64,000 nt of DNA. It comes from Streptomyces sp. R21. GTDB taxonomy: Bacteria; Actinomycetota; Actinomycetes; Streptomycetales; Streptomycetaceae. Positions 33,435 through 42,303 of this stretch are shown here, piece after piece. The notes beneath the pieces are model-generated. The model saw nothing but the letters and a program-made list of their open reading frames with translations. It was not told the DNA's origin and ran no database searches. Position 1 is the first letter of the stretch. Each line of letters opens with the position of its first letter. The stretch lies in the NCBI RefSeq assembly GCF_041051975.1, contig NZ_CP163435.1, positions 9,949,982 to 10,013,981 on the forward strand. Direction: 5' to 3'. The translations under genes and the position numbers were made by a program.

Positions 33435-34183
33435 GTGATCGCGGCTGTGCAGGCGGCCTACGGCCTCAACCCCGCTGCGGTGGCGGGCAGCTGGCCGGAG
33501 GCTCCCGCGCGCGTGCCCCGGCCGGGCCTGGAAGGCCTGAGAGGTGGGGACCTCGGGGAGGGGTGCACGGAGCGGATGCTGTTCGACACCGTTGCCGCGG
33601 TGATGCCCGGGGCCTGGGCCGTGCTGCGCCGCCTGTTCGAACTGGGCGGCACGGCCACCTTCGGCGAGGTCCAGGAGCACTTCGCCGGCCATCCCACGAC
33701 GCCGATCGAGGCGAAGCGGATCGGCGGGACGCCCACCAGTGTCCGCGCCGTACGGCGCAGGATCGGCCCGGACAACCGGTCCGACCTGCTTCAGCGGGAC
33801 GACCGCAGGCGGATTTACCGGCTCGATCCTGCCCTGGTGGAGGGCCTGAGGCGAGCCTTCGATCTTGCCGACGCCCGCTCCGACCTTGCTGCAAGCAGGG
33901 CAAGGTCTGGGGCGGCCTCGGGATCGACTTCGAGTCGGTCATCGACGAACTCGTGAAGGCGCCGGTCCCGCAGCTCTATATGACGCTGATGCAGGAGGCC
34001 CACTCCATCCTGTGCGACGCGGGCCGCGAGGGCCTGCGTCTGCACTACCGCAACGGCGACGTCGAACACGTCACCCCGCAGATCCGAGCCGACGGCCACG
34101 TCGCCATCACCATCGGCCTGGAGCGCGACTGGCCGCCCTACATCCAAGGACTCATCGACCGCGGCGCCATCCAGACCCAGTAG
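33435..34183 (+). pseudogene. Hypothetical protein, probably frameshifted
   Basis: The first frame (33435 to ~33890) reads MLFDTVAAVMPGAWAVLRRL..GGTATFGEVQEHFAGHP, then PTSVRAVRRRIGPDNRSDLL and a DRRRIYRLDPALVEGLRRAF wing, suggesting a winged-helix module. From ~33890 coding-like sequence continues in another frame: GLGIDFESVIDELVKAPVPQ, LREGLRLHYRNGDVEHV-type residues, then ERDWPPYIQGLIDRGAIQTQ, stop 34183. Either one gene with a frameshift or two fused remnants. Function unknown. Confidence 0.45.
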
Positions 34184-34199
34184 CCCGGCACCACACACC

Positions 34200-34678
34200 C
34201 ACACGCCCGACAGTGCGAACCGGCTCGTCGCCGTGCTGCCTGAGGATCTGAATTGCCCAGGTCGGCCGCCGAATGGGTGGCACTGGCGGGAGTTCGCCGT
34301 CCGGGATCCGGCCCCTGAGCGAAGTAGTCCGGTGTGTGCTCGCGATCCCGATCACCGTGTGGCCAGACCGGGCGGAACGGCTGAGAGGCCAGAGCCGCGA
34401 CAACGGGATCGAAGTCCAGGGCGGTCGCCGCGTCCCGCTCCACCCACGACTCGTGTCCCACCAAACCGCGAGGTCACCGTCCAGTATTCACCCGTGAAGT
34501 TCTTCTGCCCCGCGAACGCGGTGAACTTCCGGGCCGGTGGGGCAAGTTCGAAGGGTTCACCCCAGTAACGGGCCAGCGGACCGAGCCGCCCGGCGCCGTC
34601 AGCACCGACGAACCCCACATGGACGTCTGATGCGTACTCCCAGGCGGGCACCGCCTCCGCAAGCTCGCCCACGAACAC
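34200..34678 (-). pseudogene. TnsA-like transposase endonuclease remnant (copy 1)
   Basis: Minus-strand frames give VGFVGADGAGRLGPLARYWG, KFTAFAGQKNFTGEYW and, after a frameshift near 34470, VGHESWVERDAATALDFDPV, VAALASQPF and HTPDYFA. These are the landmarks of the Streptomyces TnsA-like heteromeric transposase subunit (GxKNFxGxYW, FESWxERD, DFDP, SQPF, PDYF). The gene is broken and no TnsB/TnsC is present. Confidence 0.7.
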
Positions 34679-34801
34679 CTCCCCGCAGCCCTCGGCCCCG
34701 TACTTCGAGGGTGGAACACCCAGCGAAGCTCCATGCTCCGGACGGGGACGGCATCACCCCAATGGGCGACAGCCCGCTTCACAATGGCGAGATGTCCGCT
34801 T

Positions 34802-36070
34802 TCAGGATTCACGCTGAAGCTGGCCGTCCAGCCATGTGGCGATGTCCGTGATGACCGCAGCGTCGACGTGCTGGGGTGCCATGTACCCGGCGGGCGTCGA
34901 CGGTCCTGTCCCTGGGAAGAAGAGGTGGTCGTCGGCTTCGTGGATCTGGATGGTGACGTCCGGACGCCCGTTCAGTCCCTCTCGCCAGAGGGACAAGTCG
35001 TGCTCGACGGTGACCTGGTAGTCGCGGCCGCCCTGAAGGATCAGCAGCGGCTTGTCCAGGGCAGCTGCGGTGGCAACCGCGTCGTAGGAGCGCAAGTCCA
35101 GCCAGTACGAGGCAGGAAGGCCGAAGGGCAGGTCCTCTCGGGGCGTACGAGGTGACAGGGCGGTCTCGACCGTCGTGGCCTGGCGGGTGATCTCCGCAAG
35201 GACCGCCTCGGAGTGCGGGCCGGGGGCAAGGGCGGCGAGGTGGCCTACGACCCGGACGGCCGCGCGGTGCATGGGCTCGGCGTCACCCGCCAGGATCACG
35301 ACGCCCGCGACGGACGGCTCGGTCTCGGCGACCCGTGGGGCGACCTTGCCGCCCATGCTGTGCCCGGCGACGAACACCCGGCCGGAATCGACGCGCGGCT
35401 CCTCCTGGAGCAGACGCACAGCGGCAACGGCATAGGGGACGTACTCGCGTGTCATGGTGAAGTCGTCTGCGGCCGCCACCTCCGCCGCGTGTGTGAAGGT
35501 CACCTTGTCGTGGCGCAGCACTGCCACGCCGCGGCTGGCCAGACCCCAGGCGAGGTCCTTCAGGGGCTTGTTGGGTCCGCTGGTCGCGTCCCGGTCGAAA
35601 GGACCTCCGCCGCTCAGAAGCACGACACCGGGCCACGGGCCGTTGCCGCGCGGAACGGTGACGGTGCCGGCCACTGCGAGAGCACCGGCTCCGACCGTGA
35701 CGTCGTGTTCCTCGAAGGAGTCCGGATCCGCGTAGGAGGGAGCCGCCCATGGCTCGCCGGCAGGCGGAGCGAGGCGCAGCCCGTTCAGCAGGCCGGCGGA
35801 GTCGACCGACATGATGGCGGTGAACTGTCCCCGCTCGCAGACCACAGGAACGCTGACACGGAGCAGGTCCGGCCGCAGAGGCTCGCTCGACGGTTCGCCG
35901 AGGTCCGTCACCGGACCGGATCCCGCGGTCTCGGCGAGCCAGGCAGCCTGGAGTGCCTCGGCGGTCAGCGCAGCACGCAACGGAGGGGCGAACAGCGCGG
36001 CGATCTTGCTGAAACGGCCATCGCGTGCCCACTCGACCACCAACACGGCGGTCTCCTTTGCAGTCTGCAT
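34802..36070 (-). CDS. Alpha/beta hydrolase with N-terminal DUF3887-like domain
   Basis: 422 residues. Residues ~1-100 (VVEWARDGRFSKIAALFAPPLRAALTAEAL) resemble the NTF2-like DUF3887 module found before serine hydrolases. A peptidase S9/dienelactone-like hydrolase follows: VVLLSGGGPFDRDATSG, nucleophile GHSMGG, Asp in LLILQGGRDYQV, and His in EADDHLFFPG. It is intracellular or lacks an obvious signal. It is divergent from a HTH regulator across a tight palindrome, and the pair is bracketed by two TnsA-like remnants. Confidence 0.83.
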   Translation of the reverse strand: MQTAKETAVLVVEWARDGRFSKIAALFAPPLRAALTAEALQAAWLAETAGSGPVTDLGEPSSEPLRPDLLRVSVPVVCERGQFTAIMSVDSAGLLNGLRLAPPAGEPWAAPSYADPDSFEEHDVTVGAGALAVAGTVTVPRGNGPWPGVVLLSGGGPFDRDATSGPNKPLKDLAWGLASRGVAVLRHDKVTFTHAAEVAAADDFTMTREYVPYAVAAVRLLQEEPRVDSGRVFVAGHSMGGKVAPRVAETEPSVAGVVILAGDAEPMHRAAVRVVGHLAALAPGPHSEAVLAEITRQATTVETALSPRTPREDLPFGLPASYWLDLRSYDAVATAAALDKPLLILQGGRDYQVTVEHDLSLWREGLNGRPDVTIQIHEADDHLFFPGTGPSTPAGYMAPQHVDAAVITDIATWLDGQLQRES

Positions 36071-36075
36071 CCCTC

Positions 36076-36099
36076 ACCTTTCTTAGATTTGAGAAAGGT
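36076..36099. promoter_or_regulatory. Operator of the hydrolase/HTH pair
   Basis: ACCTTTCT (36076-36083) and AGAAAGGT (36092-36099) form a perfect inverted repeat with an 8-bp spacer between the divergent starts (36070 and 36123). An extra GAGAAAG half-site follows at 36110. Confidence 0.65.
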
Positions 36100-36122
36100 A
36101 GCATGCGTGAGAAAGTTGCGGC

Positions 36123-36662
36123 ATGGACACCTTGGAACTCCTGGCGCATCCCGTCCGCCTCCGCGTGGTCCACGCACTGCGCGGCGGACGGGTCCTGACC
36201 ACCGGGCAGCTGTGCGCTCTGATCCCGGACGTGTCCAAGGCGACCGTCTACCGGCACGTCGATCTTCTCGCCGCGGGTAGCATCCTCGACGTCGCCGACG
36301 AACGGCGGGTGCGGGGCGCCGTCGAACGCCGCTACCGGCTGCGGCAGGAACACGCCGGCATCGACGCGGAAACCGCGCATGCGCTCACCCCGCAGCGCCA
36401 CGAGCGGGCATTCGCTGCCGCCATGGCCGCCCTGGCGGCGGAGTTCGGCGCTTACCTGGCGCGCGAGGGCAGCGAGCCCGTGGACGACCTCGTCGGCTAC
36501 CGGCAGCACGCGATCTGGCTCAGCAGGGACGAGCTCGTGGCACTGATCGGCGCGATGCAAGCCGCCATCGCGCCCGTCCTCTCCAACGAACCCTCGCAGG
36601 AACGTACCCGCTACCTTCTCAGCCCCATCCTGTTCCCCGCCGAACAGCAAGACCCGCTGTAG
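36123..36662 (+). CDS. ArsR-like winged-helix regulator
   Basis: 179 residues. MDTLELLAHPVRLRVVHALR followed by TTGQLCALIPDVSKATVYRHVDLLAAGSILDV is a winged HTH of the ArsR/PadR-like fold; the rest is helical (FAAAMAALAAEFGAYLAREG...DELVALIGAMQAAI). Small regulators of this build in Streptomyces lie next to the hydrolase or ligand-binding genes they repress. The palindrome in the 52-bp intergenic region is the probable site. 36663-36890 has a T7 run but no supported gene. Confidence 0.8.
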   Translation: MDTLELLAHPVRLRVVHALRGGRVLTTGQLCALIPDVSKATVYRHVDLLAAGSILDVADERRVRGAVERRYRLRQEHAGIDAETAHALTPQRHERAFAAAMAALAAEFGAYLAREGSEPVDDLVGYRQHAIWLSRDELVALIGAMQAAIAPVLSNEPSQERTRYLLSPILFPAEQQDPL

Positions 36663-36890
36663 CCGACGCCACCGCTTGCGGTGAACCAGGTCACCTGACG
36701 CGACGAGCGAACCAGACCAGATCACTTGAGACAGGGGCCAGATCGACAGAGACGGGTGTCCTTTGTCATCCAATCGAGGTGTTTGATAGTGAACCCAGTC
36801 GTTTCGGCTTTTTTTGACCGTGAACCTACTCGTGCGGGCTGAGCACGCTGGGGGTGTTGGATGGCCGTACCGGCTGGGGCGGACGGGTGA

Positions 36891-37154
36891 GTGCCGTACG
36901 TCGAGGTGTCGTGCATGGATGGCCGGCGCGAGCGTCGACGGCGTCCGCTGTTGGACTGCGTGTCGGTCAGGTTCGAGGAGGCGGTTCCGGTACGGCCGTT
37001 TAGGTGGCCGCCGAGTGGGCGCCACTTCCTGGGCTGGTACTGGGCGGCGACGACCGGACAGCATGCTGGCTTCGAGTCATGGCTGGAGCGGGACCATCTC
37101 GTGCTCATGGACTTCGATCCCGCCGTGGTGGGTGTCGCCTCCCAGCCGTTCTGA
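36891..37154 (+). pseudogene. TnsA-like transposase endonuclease remnant (copy 2)
   Basis: From GTG 36891: VSVRFEEAVPVRPFRWPPSG, RHFLGWYWAATTGQHAGFES, WLERDHLVLMDFDPAVVGVA and SQPF, then a stop at the junction with a hydrolase fragment. The N-terminal nuclease half of the TnsA-like family is recognisable; the rest is missing. Its orientation is opposite to copy 1. Confidence 0.72.
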
Positions 37155-37541
37155 TCTGCCCCATGCTCGACGACCGCTTCGAGACGCACAGCAGTCCCAT
37201 GGTGGACCGCGAGGGCGTATGGGACCGCTACAGCAACCTGTACGCGTGGACCTCCGTACTGGGCGAGCGGCGCGGCGGCCCGGAGGTGTCGCAGTACGCC
37301 GGGCCGCGCCGAGGACCTCGGCCGGCTGCCGCGCACGTACATCGACACCGGCTCGGCGGAGGGGTTCCGCGACGAGATCCTGATCTACGCCGGCAGCTTG
37401 TCCGAGGCGGGCGTGAGCGTCGATTTCCACATGTGGGGCGGAGGCTTCCATGGGTTCGACATGGCGGTGGGTCATGCGGCTGTGTCGCGTGCCTCCAACG
37501 CGACCCGCGAGGAGTTCATCCGGCGGGCTCTCGACAGGTGA
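37150..37541 (+). pseudogene. Alpha/beta hydrolase C-terminal remnant (HSL-like)
   Basis: ICPMLDDRFETHSSPMVD and YAWTSVLGERRGGPEVSQYA, then a frameshift near 37305 into EDLGRLPRTYIDTGSAEGFR, DEILIYAGSLSEAGVSVDFH and MWGGGFHGFD to TGA 37541. CPMLDDR and WGGGFHGFD match the Asp and His ends of lipase/HSL-family hydrolases. The nucleophile half was replaced by the TnsA remnant, implying insertion followed by deletion. Confidence 0.68.
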
Positions 37542-37615
37542 GCGGTGCGACAAGGCGCAGACTGCGAAGACAGCCATTGCCTCTTGACGGGCAAGGGGCG
37601 TTTGCCGCGTTTCCG

Positions 37616-38548
37616 TCAAGCGTCGGACCTCGCTTCGCGGGCCGCGAAGACGGCCGGGGTGAGGCCGGTGCGGTCGCGGAAGAAGCGGCCGAAGTTCGCG
37701 GGGTCGGTGAAGCCGAGGTGGACGGCCACCGTCCGGGCATCCCACCGGGCAGCTCCCAGCAGGCGCCGGGCTTCCAGGAGGCGCCGCTCGTCGATGAGTT
37801 CGCGTACCCCCTTGCCGGTGGCGTCCCGGGCGGCACGGCTGAGGGTGCGGACCGAGCAGCCGAGCAACTCGGCGTAGTTGGCGGCTTGGTGCAGCTCGCG
37901 AAAGTGCAGCTCCAGGGCGTCCAGGAAGCGTCCGTACCTGTCGGCACGGCCCGTGCCGGCCGCGGCCGTGCCATCGAGGGCGATGTCCGGGGAGTTGGCC
38001 AGGCGCAGCAGCAGCGATTCGAGCAGGCTGCGCCGCAGGGCGTGGTGGACGTCGAGGGGGCGGCGCCCCAGTGCGCGGTGTTCGTCCAGGAGCTGGAGTG
38101 CCGTCTGCTGGAGCCAGGCGGTGTCGTCGGGGTGCGGGCTGAGCACGGCGGGGGCCTCGTGCGCGGAGAGCGGGGCCAGGAGACGGGCGAGGTCGGGCCG
38201 CAGCACGTCCGGTTCGAACAGGATGAACGTACCGCGGGCCGCGCCGGGCGGATGCCAGCACTGCGCGTGCCCGGGACGCACCCACAGCCACTGGCCGGGG
38301 GCGACGGTCCGCGTGACGTAGTCGACGTCGTGCCGCAACTCACCCTCGGTGACCGCGATGAGGTAGTGGAAGGTGGCACGGCCCGGACGGGGCGGGTTCC
38401 ACGGCCAGTCGTCGTGCTGGGCGAAGAAATCCTCGACGGTACTCACCTCAAGGCCGTAGGGAGTACCGACCGGGGGCTGGAAACCGTACAGCGGAACCGC
38501 AGCTGGTCCGGCCTGCCTGCTCGGCCCGGAGTGTCGCTTGTCGACCAT
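37616..38548 (-). CDS. AraC-family regulator
   Basis: 310 residues from ATG 38548. Cupin-like sensor domain (FHYLIAVTEGELRHDVDY, GQWLWVRPGHAQCW) and a C-terminal AraC HTH pair (YAELLGCSVRTLSRAARDA; VAVHLGFTDPANFGRFFRDRTGLTP). It is closely patterned on the regulator at 11925-12821 and divergent from two YjbR-like genes across 92 bp. Its targets are not evident. Confidence 0.87.
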   Translation of the reverse strand: MVDKRHSGPSRQAGPAAVPLYGFQPPVGTPYGLEVSTVEDFFAQHDDWPWNPPRPGRATFHYLIAVTEGELRHDVDYVTRTVAPGQWLWVRPGHAQCWHPPGAARGTFILFEPDVLRPDLARLLAPLSAHEAPAVLSPHPDDTAWLQQTALQLLDEHRALGRRPLDVHHALRRSLLESLLLRLANSPDIALDGTAAAGTGRADRYGRFLDALELHFRELHQAANYAELLGCSVRTLSRAARDATGKGVRELIDERRLLEARRLLGAARWDARTVAVHLGFTDPANFGRFFRDRTGLTPAVFAAREARSDA

Positions 38549-38640
38549 CACGTGTCCGCAGCCTACCGCCCTCCTTGTCGGGTTCGAGGGAAGTATGGGA
38601 CGTGCCGCCGCGACCACCCTTTTGAGGAAGGCACCGCCCC

Positions 38641-39033
38641 ATGAACGGAACGGACCTGCACAAGACCGCCGTCGACTGCGCCGAAGGACTTCCCGGAGCA
38701 GCGCTGGAGCATCCCTTCGGCCCCGACTGGGAGGTCTTCAAGGTGCGCGGCAAGGTGTTCATGCTGATGACCGAGGTCCCGGGGCGTCCCGTCGTGATCC
38801 TCAAGGCGGACCCCGGCGAGGCCCACGCCCTGCGGGAGCAGTACAGCCACATCACCCCGGGCTACCACATGAACAAGAAGCACTGGATCACGCTGGAGGG
38901 CGGGGCAGGCGTCGACAAGGAGCTCGTCGGGGAGCTCGTCACCGAGTCATACCGGCTCGTCGTCGCTCACCTGCCCAAGGCGGAGCAGCCCGTCGACCCG
39001 CACACCTACGGCAGCGGAAGGCCGGCCCGGTGA
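38641..39033 (+). CDS. MmcQ/YjbR family protein
   Basis: 130 residues with the YjbR fold signature: ALEHPFGPDWEVFKVRGKVF, VVILKADPGEAHALREQY and ITPGYHMNKKHWITLE. Members are small DNA-binding-like (CyaY-related fold) proteins of unknown role. The stop overlaps the start of a second copy (GTGA), so the two are co-translated. Confidence 0.83.
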   Translation: MNGTDLHKTAVDCAEGLPGAALEHPFGPDWEVFKVRGKVFMLMTEVPGRPVVILKADPGEAHALREQYSHITPGYHMNKKHWITLEGGAGVDKELVGELVTESYRLVVAHLPKAEQPVDPHTYGSGRPAR

Positions 39034-39398
39034 GCGCGGCCGGTGACCGGCTCCAAGACACCGCCCGCCGGGCGGCCCGCACCCTGCCCGACGTCAGCCA
39101 CGGATACCCCTTCACTCCCGGACTCGACGTGTACAAGGTCGCGGGCAAAGTGTTCCTGATCGTCACCGACGACCCGGACGACCAGATCATCACGGTCAAG
39201 TGCGAACCCGAACACGCCCGCGCTCACGTACGCGGCTACGCCTCGATCACACCGGGCCACTACCTCGACAAACGGCACTGGATCTCCCTCGGTCCTGGTC
39301 CCGGCATCACCGAGCGGCTGGTCACGGACGTTGTCGAGAACTCCTACGACCTGGTCACCAAGCGGCTGCCGCAACGCGACCGTCCCGGTGCCCGATGA
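39030..39398 (+). CDS. MmcQ/YjbR family protein, second copy
   Basis: 122 residues from GTG 39030, overlapping the previous stop. Same landmarks: VSHGYPFTPGLDVYKVAGKV, ITVKCEPEHARAHVRGYASI and ITPGHYLDKRHWISLGPG. It shares the overall pattern of the first copy but is clearly divergent, suggesting an old tandem duplication and perhaps a heterodimer. Confidence 0.8.
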   Translation: MSAAGDRLQDTARRAARTLPDVSHGYPFTPGLDVYKVAGKVFLIVTDDPDDQIITVKCEPEHARAHVRGYASITPGHYLDKRHWISLGPGPGITERLVTDVVENSYDLVTKRLPQRDRPGAR

Positions 39399-39501
39399 GC
39401 GCCGCGAGCTTCCCCGCGAGCGGCTGAGCCCCCGCCTGTCAGCGTCCCGTGCAAGGCTCGTCACATCCGCAGACGCCCGCCTGCCACCACCCGGGAGACC
39501 G

Positions 39502-40815
39502 ATGGAACCGACCGAAGCGACTCTGCCGCTCTTCGGCGAGGAGCCCGCCCGGCCCCTCGCCGACCGCCTGCGCCCCACCCGGCTGGAAGAGGTCGTCGGG
39601 CAGGACCACCTCCTTGCCCCGGACGCTCCACTGGGCCGCATGGTCGCCCAGCAGCGCCTCAGCTCCGCCATCCTGTGGGGGCCGCCCGGCGTCGGGAAGA
39701 CCACCATCGCCCGGCTCCTCGCCGACGGCAGCAAACTGGCCTTCGAACCAGTGTCGGCCACCTTCTCCGGCGTGGCCGAGCTCCGGAAAGTGTTCGCCGC
39801 CGCACGCAGCCGGCGGGGCATCGGCCAGGGGACCCTGCTGTTCGTCGACGAGATCCACCGCTTCAACCGCGCCCAGCAGGACAGCTTCCTTCCCTACGTC
39901 GAGGACGGCACGATCACCCTGATCGGCGCCACCACGGAGAACCCGAGCTTCGAACTCAACGGCGCCCTCCTCTCCCGCACCCAGGTCCTTGTCCTCAAAC
40001 GCCTCGACGAAGCCGCACTGTCCACGCTCCTCGACCGCGCCGAGCAGCTCACCGGCCACCGGCTGCCGCTGGAGGACGACACCCGCCGCGCCCTGATCGC
40101 CATGGCGGACGGCGACGGCCGCTACCTCCTCAACATGGCCGAACAGCTCCAGGCCCTCCCGGACACCGAGACCCCCCTGGACACCGCCGGGCTCGCCCAC
40201 CACATCCAGCAGCGGGCCCCGCTGTACGACAAGGCGCAGGAGGGCCACTACAACCTGATCTCCGCGCTGCACAAGTCGATGCGCGGCTCCGACCCCGACG
40301 CGGCCCTGTACTGGCTCGCCCGCATGCTCGACGGCGGCGAGGACCCCCTGTTCGTGGCCCGCCGTCTGGTCCGCTTCGGATGCGAGGACATCGGCATGGC
40401 CGACCCGCACGCCATCCAGCAGGCCCTCGCCGCCTGGGACGTGTACGAGCGACTCGGCTCCCCCGAGGGCGAGTTGGCGATCGCCCAGGCCGTCGTCTAC
40501 CTCGCCACCGCACCCAAGTCCATCGCCGTCTACCGCGGCTTCAACGCCGCACACCGCGCTGCCCGCCGCACCGGCTCACTCATGCCGCCCGCCCACATCC
40601 TCAACGCCCCGACCCGGCTGATGATGGACCTCGGCTACGGCAAGGACTACCAGTACGACCCGGACACCACCGACGGCTTCTCCGGTGACGACTACTTCCC
40701 CGACGGCATGGACCACGAGACGTACTACCAGCCCACCCGCAACGGCTACGAAGCCCAGATCAGCGAACGTCTACGGCACTGGAACGCCTTGCGCGCCCGC
40801 CGACGCAGCGGCTGA
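39502..40815 (+). CDS. rarA: Replication-associated recombination protein A (RarA/MgsA)
   Basis: 437 residues from ATG 39502. AAA+ clamp-loader-like ATPase: Walker A GPPGVGKTT, Walker B LLFVDEIHRF, the conserved FNRAQQDSFLPYVEDG and TTENPSFELNGALLSR (sensor 1/Arg finger), then the RarA tetramerisation part QEGHYNLISALHKSMRGSDP, DAALYWLARML and the AAHRAARRTGS..PPAHILNAPT ending. RarA acts at stalled forks and on SSB-coated DNA. It is full length and looks like the most core-genome-like gene of the window; sequence 39399-39501 has no gene. Confidence 0.92.
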   Translation: MEPTEATLPLFGEEPARPLADRLRPTRLEEVVGQDHLLAPDAPLGRMVAQQRLSSAILWGPPGVGKTTIARLLADGSKLAFEPVSATFSGVAELRKVFAAARSRRGIGQGTLLFVDEIHRFNRAQQDSFLPYVEDGTITLIGATTENPSFELNGALLSRTQVLVLKRLDEAALSTLLDRAEQLTGHRLPLEDDTRRALIAMADGDGRYLLNMAEQLQALPDTETPLDTAGLAHHIQQRAPLYDKAQEGHYNLISALHKSMRGSDPDAALYWLARMLDGGEDPLFVARRLVRFGCEDIGMADPHAIQQALAAWDVYERLGSPEGELAIAQAVVYLATAPKSIAVYRGFNAAHRAARRTGSLMPPAHILNAPTRLMMDLGYGKDYQYDPDTTDGFSGDDYFPDGMDHETYYQPTRNGYEAQISERLRHWNALRARRRSG

Positions 40816-40858
40816 CGCGGACACGTGGGCAGCGTCCAGAGCCAACCCACGGCAGATG

Positions 40859-41605
40859 TCATGCACCGTCCGCATCCAGCATCTCCTCCGACCCAATGAT
40901 CCACGCTATCGACCGCCGTGTTGACATCCAACCCAGTCGACGCAGGTCAGCGCGCTGCGCACGACTAACTTCACTCGAGCGGATGACTGTGGCGGGCTCG
41001 CTGGTATCCAGGGCGACGGCGTGGGAGAGGACGGCCGGGTCGACGCGGTCGAGGTCCGCGGTGCGGCGGACGGTCGCGATCACAGTCGCGCCGGCCCAGT
41101 GGGCGAGCTGGGCGGCCAGGGAGCCGACGCCGCCAAGGACTCCGTGGACCAGGACCAGCCGGCCGTCGACCGGGCCGTCGGCGAAGACGGTGCGGTGGGC
41201 GGTGATGCCGGGGATGCCGAGGCTCGCCCCCAGCTCATCACTCAGATGATCTGGCAGAGGCACGGCCTGGTGGTCGGGTACGACGGTGTACTGAGCAGCT
41301 GTGCCGAAGGGGCGGTAGGACTGGGCGCCGTATACCCAGACCCGCTGTCCGACGCGGCGGGCGTCGACTTGGGCGCCCACGGCGTCGATGACTCCGGCGG
41401 CGTCGCTGTGCGGGATCACCCGCGGGAAGGGCATGGACGAGCCGAGCCAGCCGCGCCGTTTCTTGGTGTCGCCGGGGTTGACGCCCGAGACGGTGACACG
41501 GACGCGGACCTCGCCGGGGCCGGGGCCGGGGACGGGATCAGCGAGTTCGCCGACGTGCAGGACATCGGCGGCGGGGCCCTGGTCGTCGTACCAGGAAGCA
41601 AGCAT
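40859..41605 (-). pseudogene. Quinone oxidoreductase (MDR), 3'-truncated
   Basis: From ATG 41605: GEVRVRVTVSGVNPGDTKKR, IPHSDAAGVIDAVGAQVDAR, GITAHRTVFADGPVDGRLVL and VHGVLGGVGSLAAQLAHWAG are the GroES-like and Rossmann parts of a zeta-crystallin/QOR-type reductase. Homology breaks after LDTSEPATVI (~40990); the remaining ~40 residues belong to an unrelated insertion-like sequence. The family is normally ~320 residues, so the C-terminal third is gone. It lies 20 bases behind a PadR gene. Confidence 0.72.
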
Positions 41606-41625
41606 GGGGCTACCTTCGTGAGCGG

Positions 41626-42204
41626 TCAGCTCGCGGGAGCGGCGGGCGCATGCGGATCGCTGTCGGTGCATGCGGTGTCGAATGCGGGCGGTTCCTCCCC
41701 GAGGGTCTCGCGCAGCCAGGTCCGTTCGGCGCGGCTGGTCGCGCGGGCGGTGAGCAGCATGCCCCGCCGGTAGGGGTCGGCGACCTCCTCGGCACGCAGG
41801 GGCCGCTCGCTGTCGTAGAAGAAGCTCGCCGGTTCTTCCAGGAACTCCAACCGTCTGCGCAGCACCGCGTGCTGCTCGGCCACGTCGGGCAGGTGGGACA
41901 GGAAGGCCAGGACGACGTAGAACCGGGTGAAGTCGGTGATCTCGTGGTCGGCGGGCTTGCGTAGACGCTGAAGCATTTCGGCCCGTCCGGCCGCGGTCAG
42001 GCTGAGCACGTACCGGGCCGCCCCCGCAGCCGGGTCTGCGCGCCGCTCGATCAAGCCCGCCCTGGTCAGACGATTGATCGCCGGATACAGGCTGCCGTCA
42101 CTGAGCGGCCGCGTATAGCCGGTCAGCTGTGAGACGCGGCGGCGCAGCTCGTGTCCGGGCAGGGGTCCCTCGGCGAGGAAGCCGAGTATCGCGAGTTCCA
42201 GCAT
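41626..42204 (-). CDS. PadR-family regulator
   Basis: 192 residues from ATG 42204. LAILGFLAEGPLPGHELRRR, TRPLSDGSLYPAINRLTRAG and LIERRADP.GAARYVLSLTAAGRAEM form the PadR winged helix; a Vir_act_alpha_C-like helical dimerisation domain follows. It leads the PadR-quinone oxidoreductase unit and is divergent from a SnoaL-like gene with twin palindromes between. PadR repressors respond to phenolics and other small aromatics. Confidence 0.88.
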   Translation of the reverse strand: MLELAILGFLAEGPLPGHELRRRVSQLTGYTRPLSDGSLYPAINRLTRAGLIERRADPAAGAARYVLSLTAAGRAEMLQRLRKPADHEITDFTRFYVVLAFLSHLPDVAEQHAVLRRRLEFLEEPASFFYDSERPLRAEEVADPYRRGMLLTARATSRAERTWLRETLGEEPPAFDTACTDSDPHAPAAPAS

Positions 42205-42224
42205 GAGTCCATCTTCGCACGCGA

Positions 42225-42256
42225 ACATCGAATCGATGTGAACATCGATTCGATGT
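42225..42256. promoter_or_regulatory. Twin PadR operators
   Basis: ACATCGAATCGATGT (42225-42239) and ACATCGATTCGATGT (42242-42256) are each 15-bp palindromes about a central A or T, and each is the exact reverse complement of the other. They match the ATGT-N-ACAT type of PadR consensus and lie between the divergent starts. Confidence 0.8.
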
Positions 42257-42303
42257 TACGCTCTCAGGTATCCGCCCAAACGTCTCTGGAGAGGCACAGC
42301 AAG

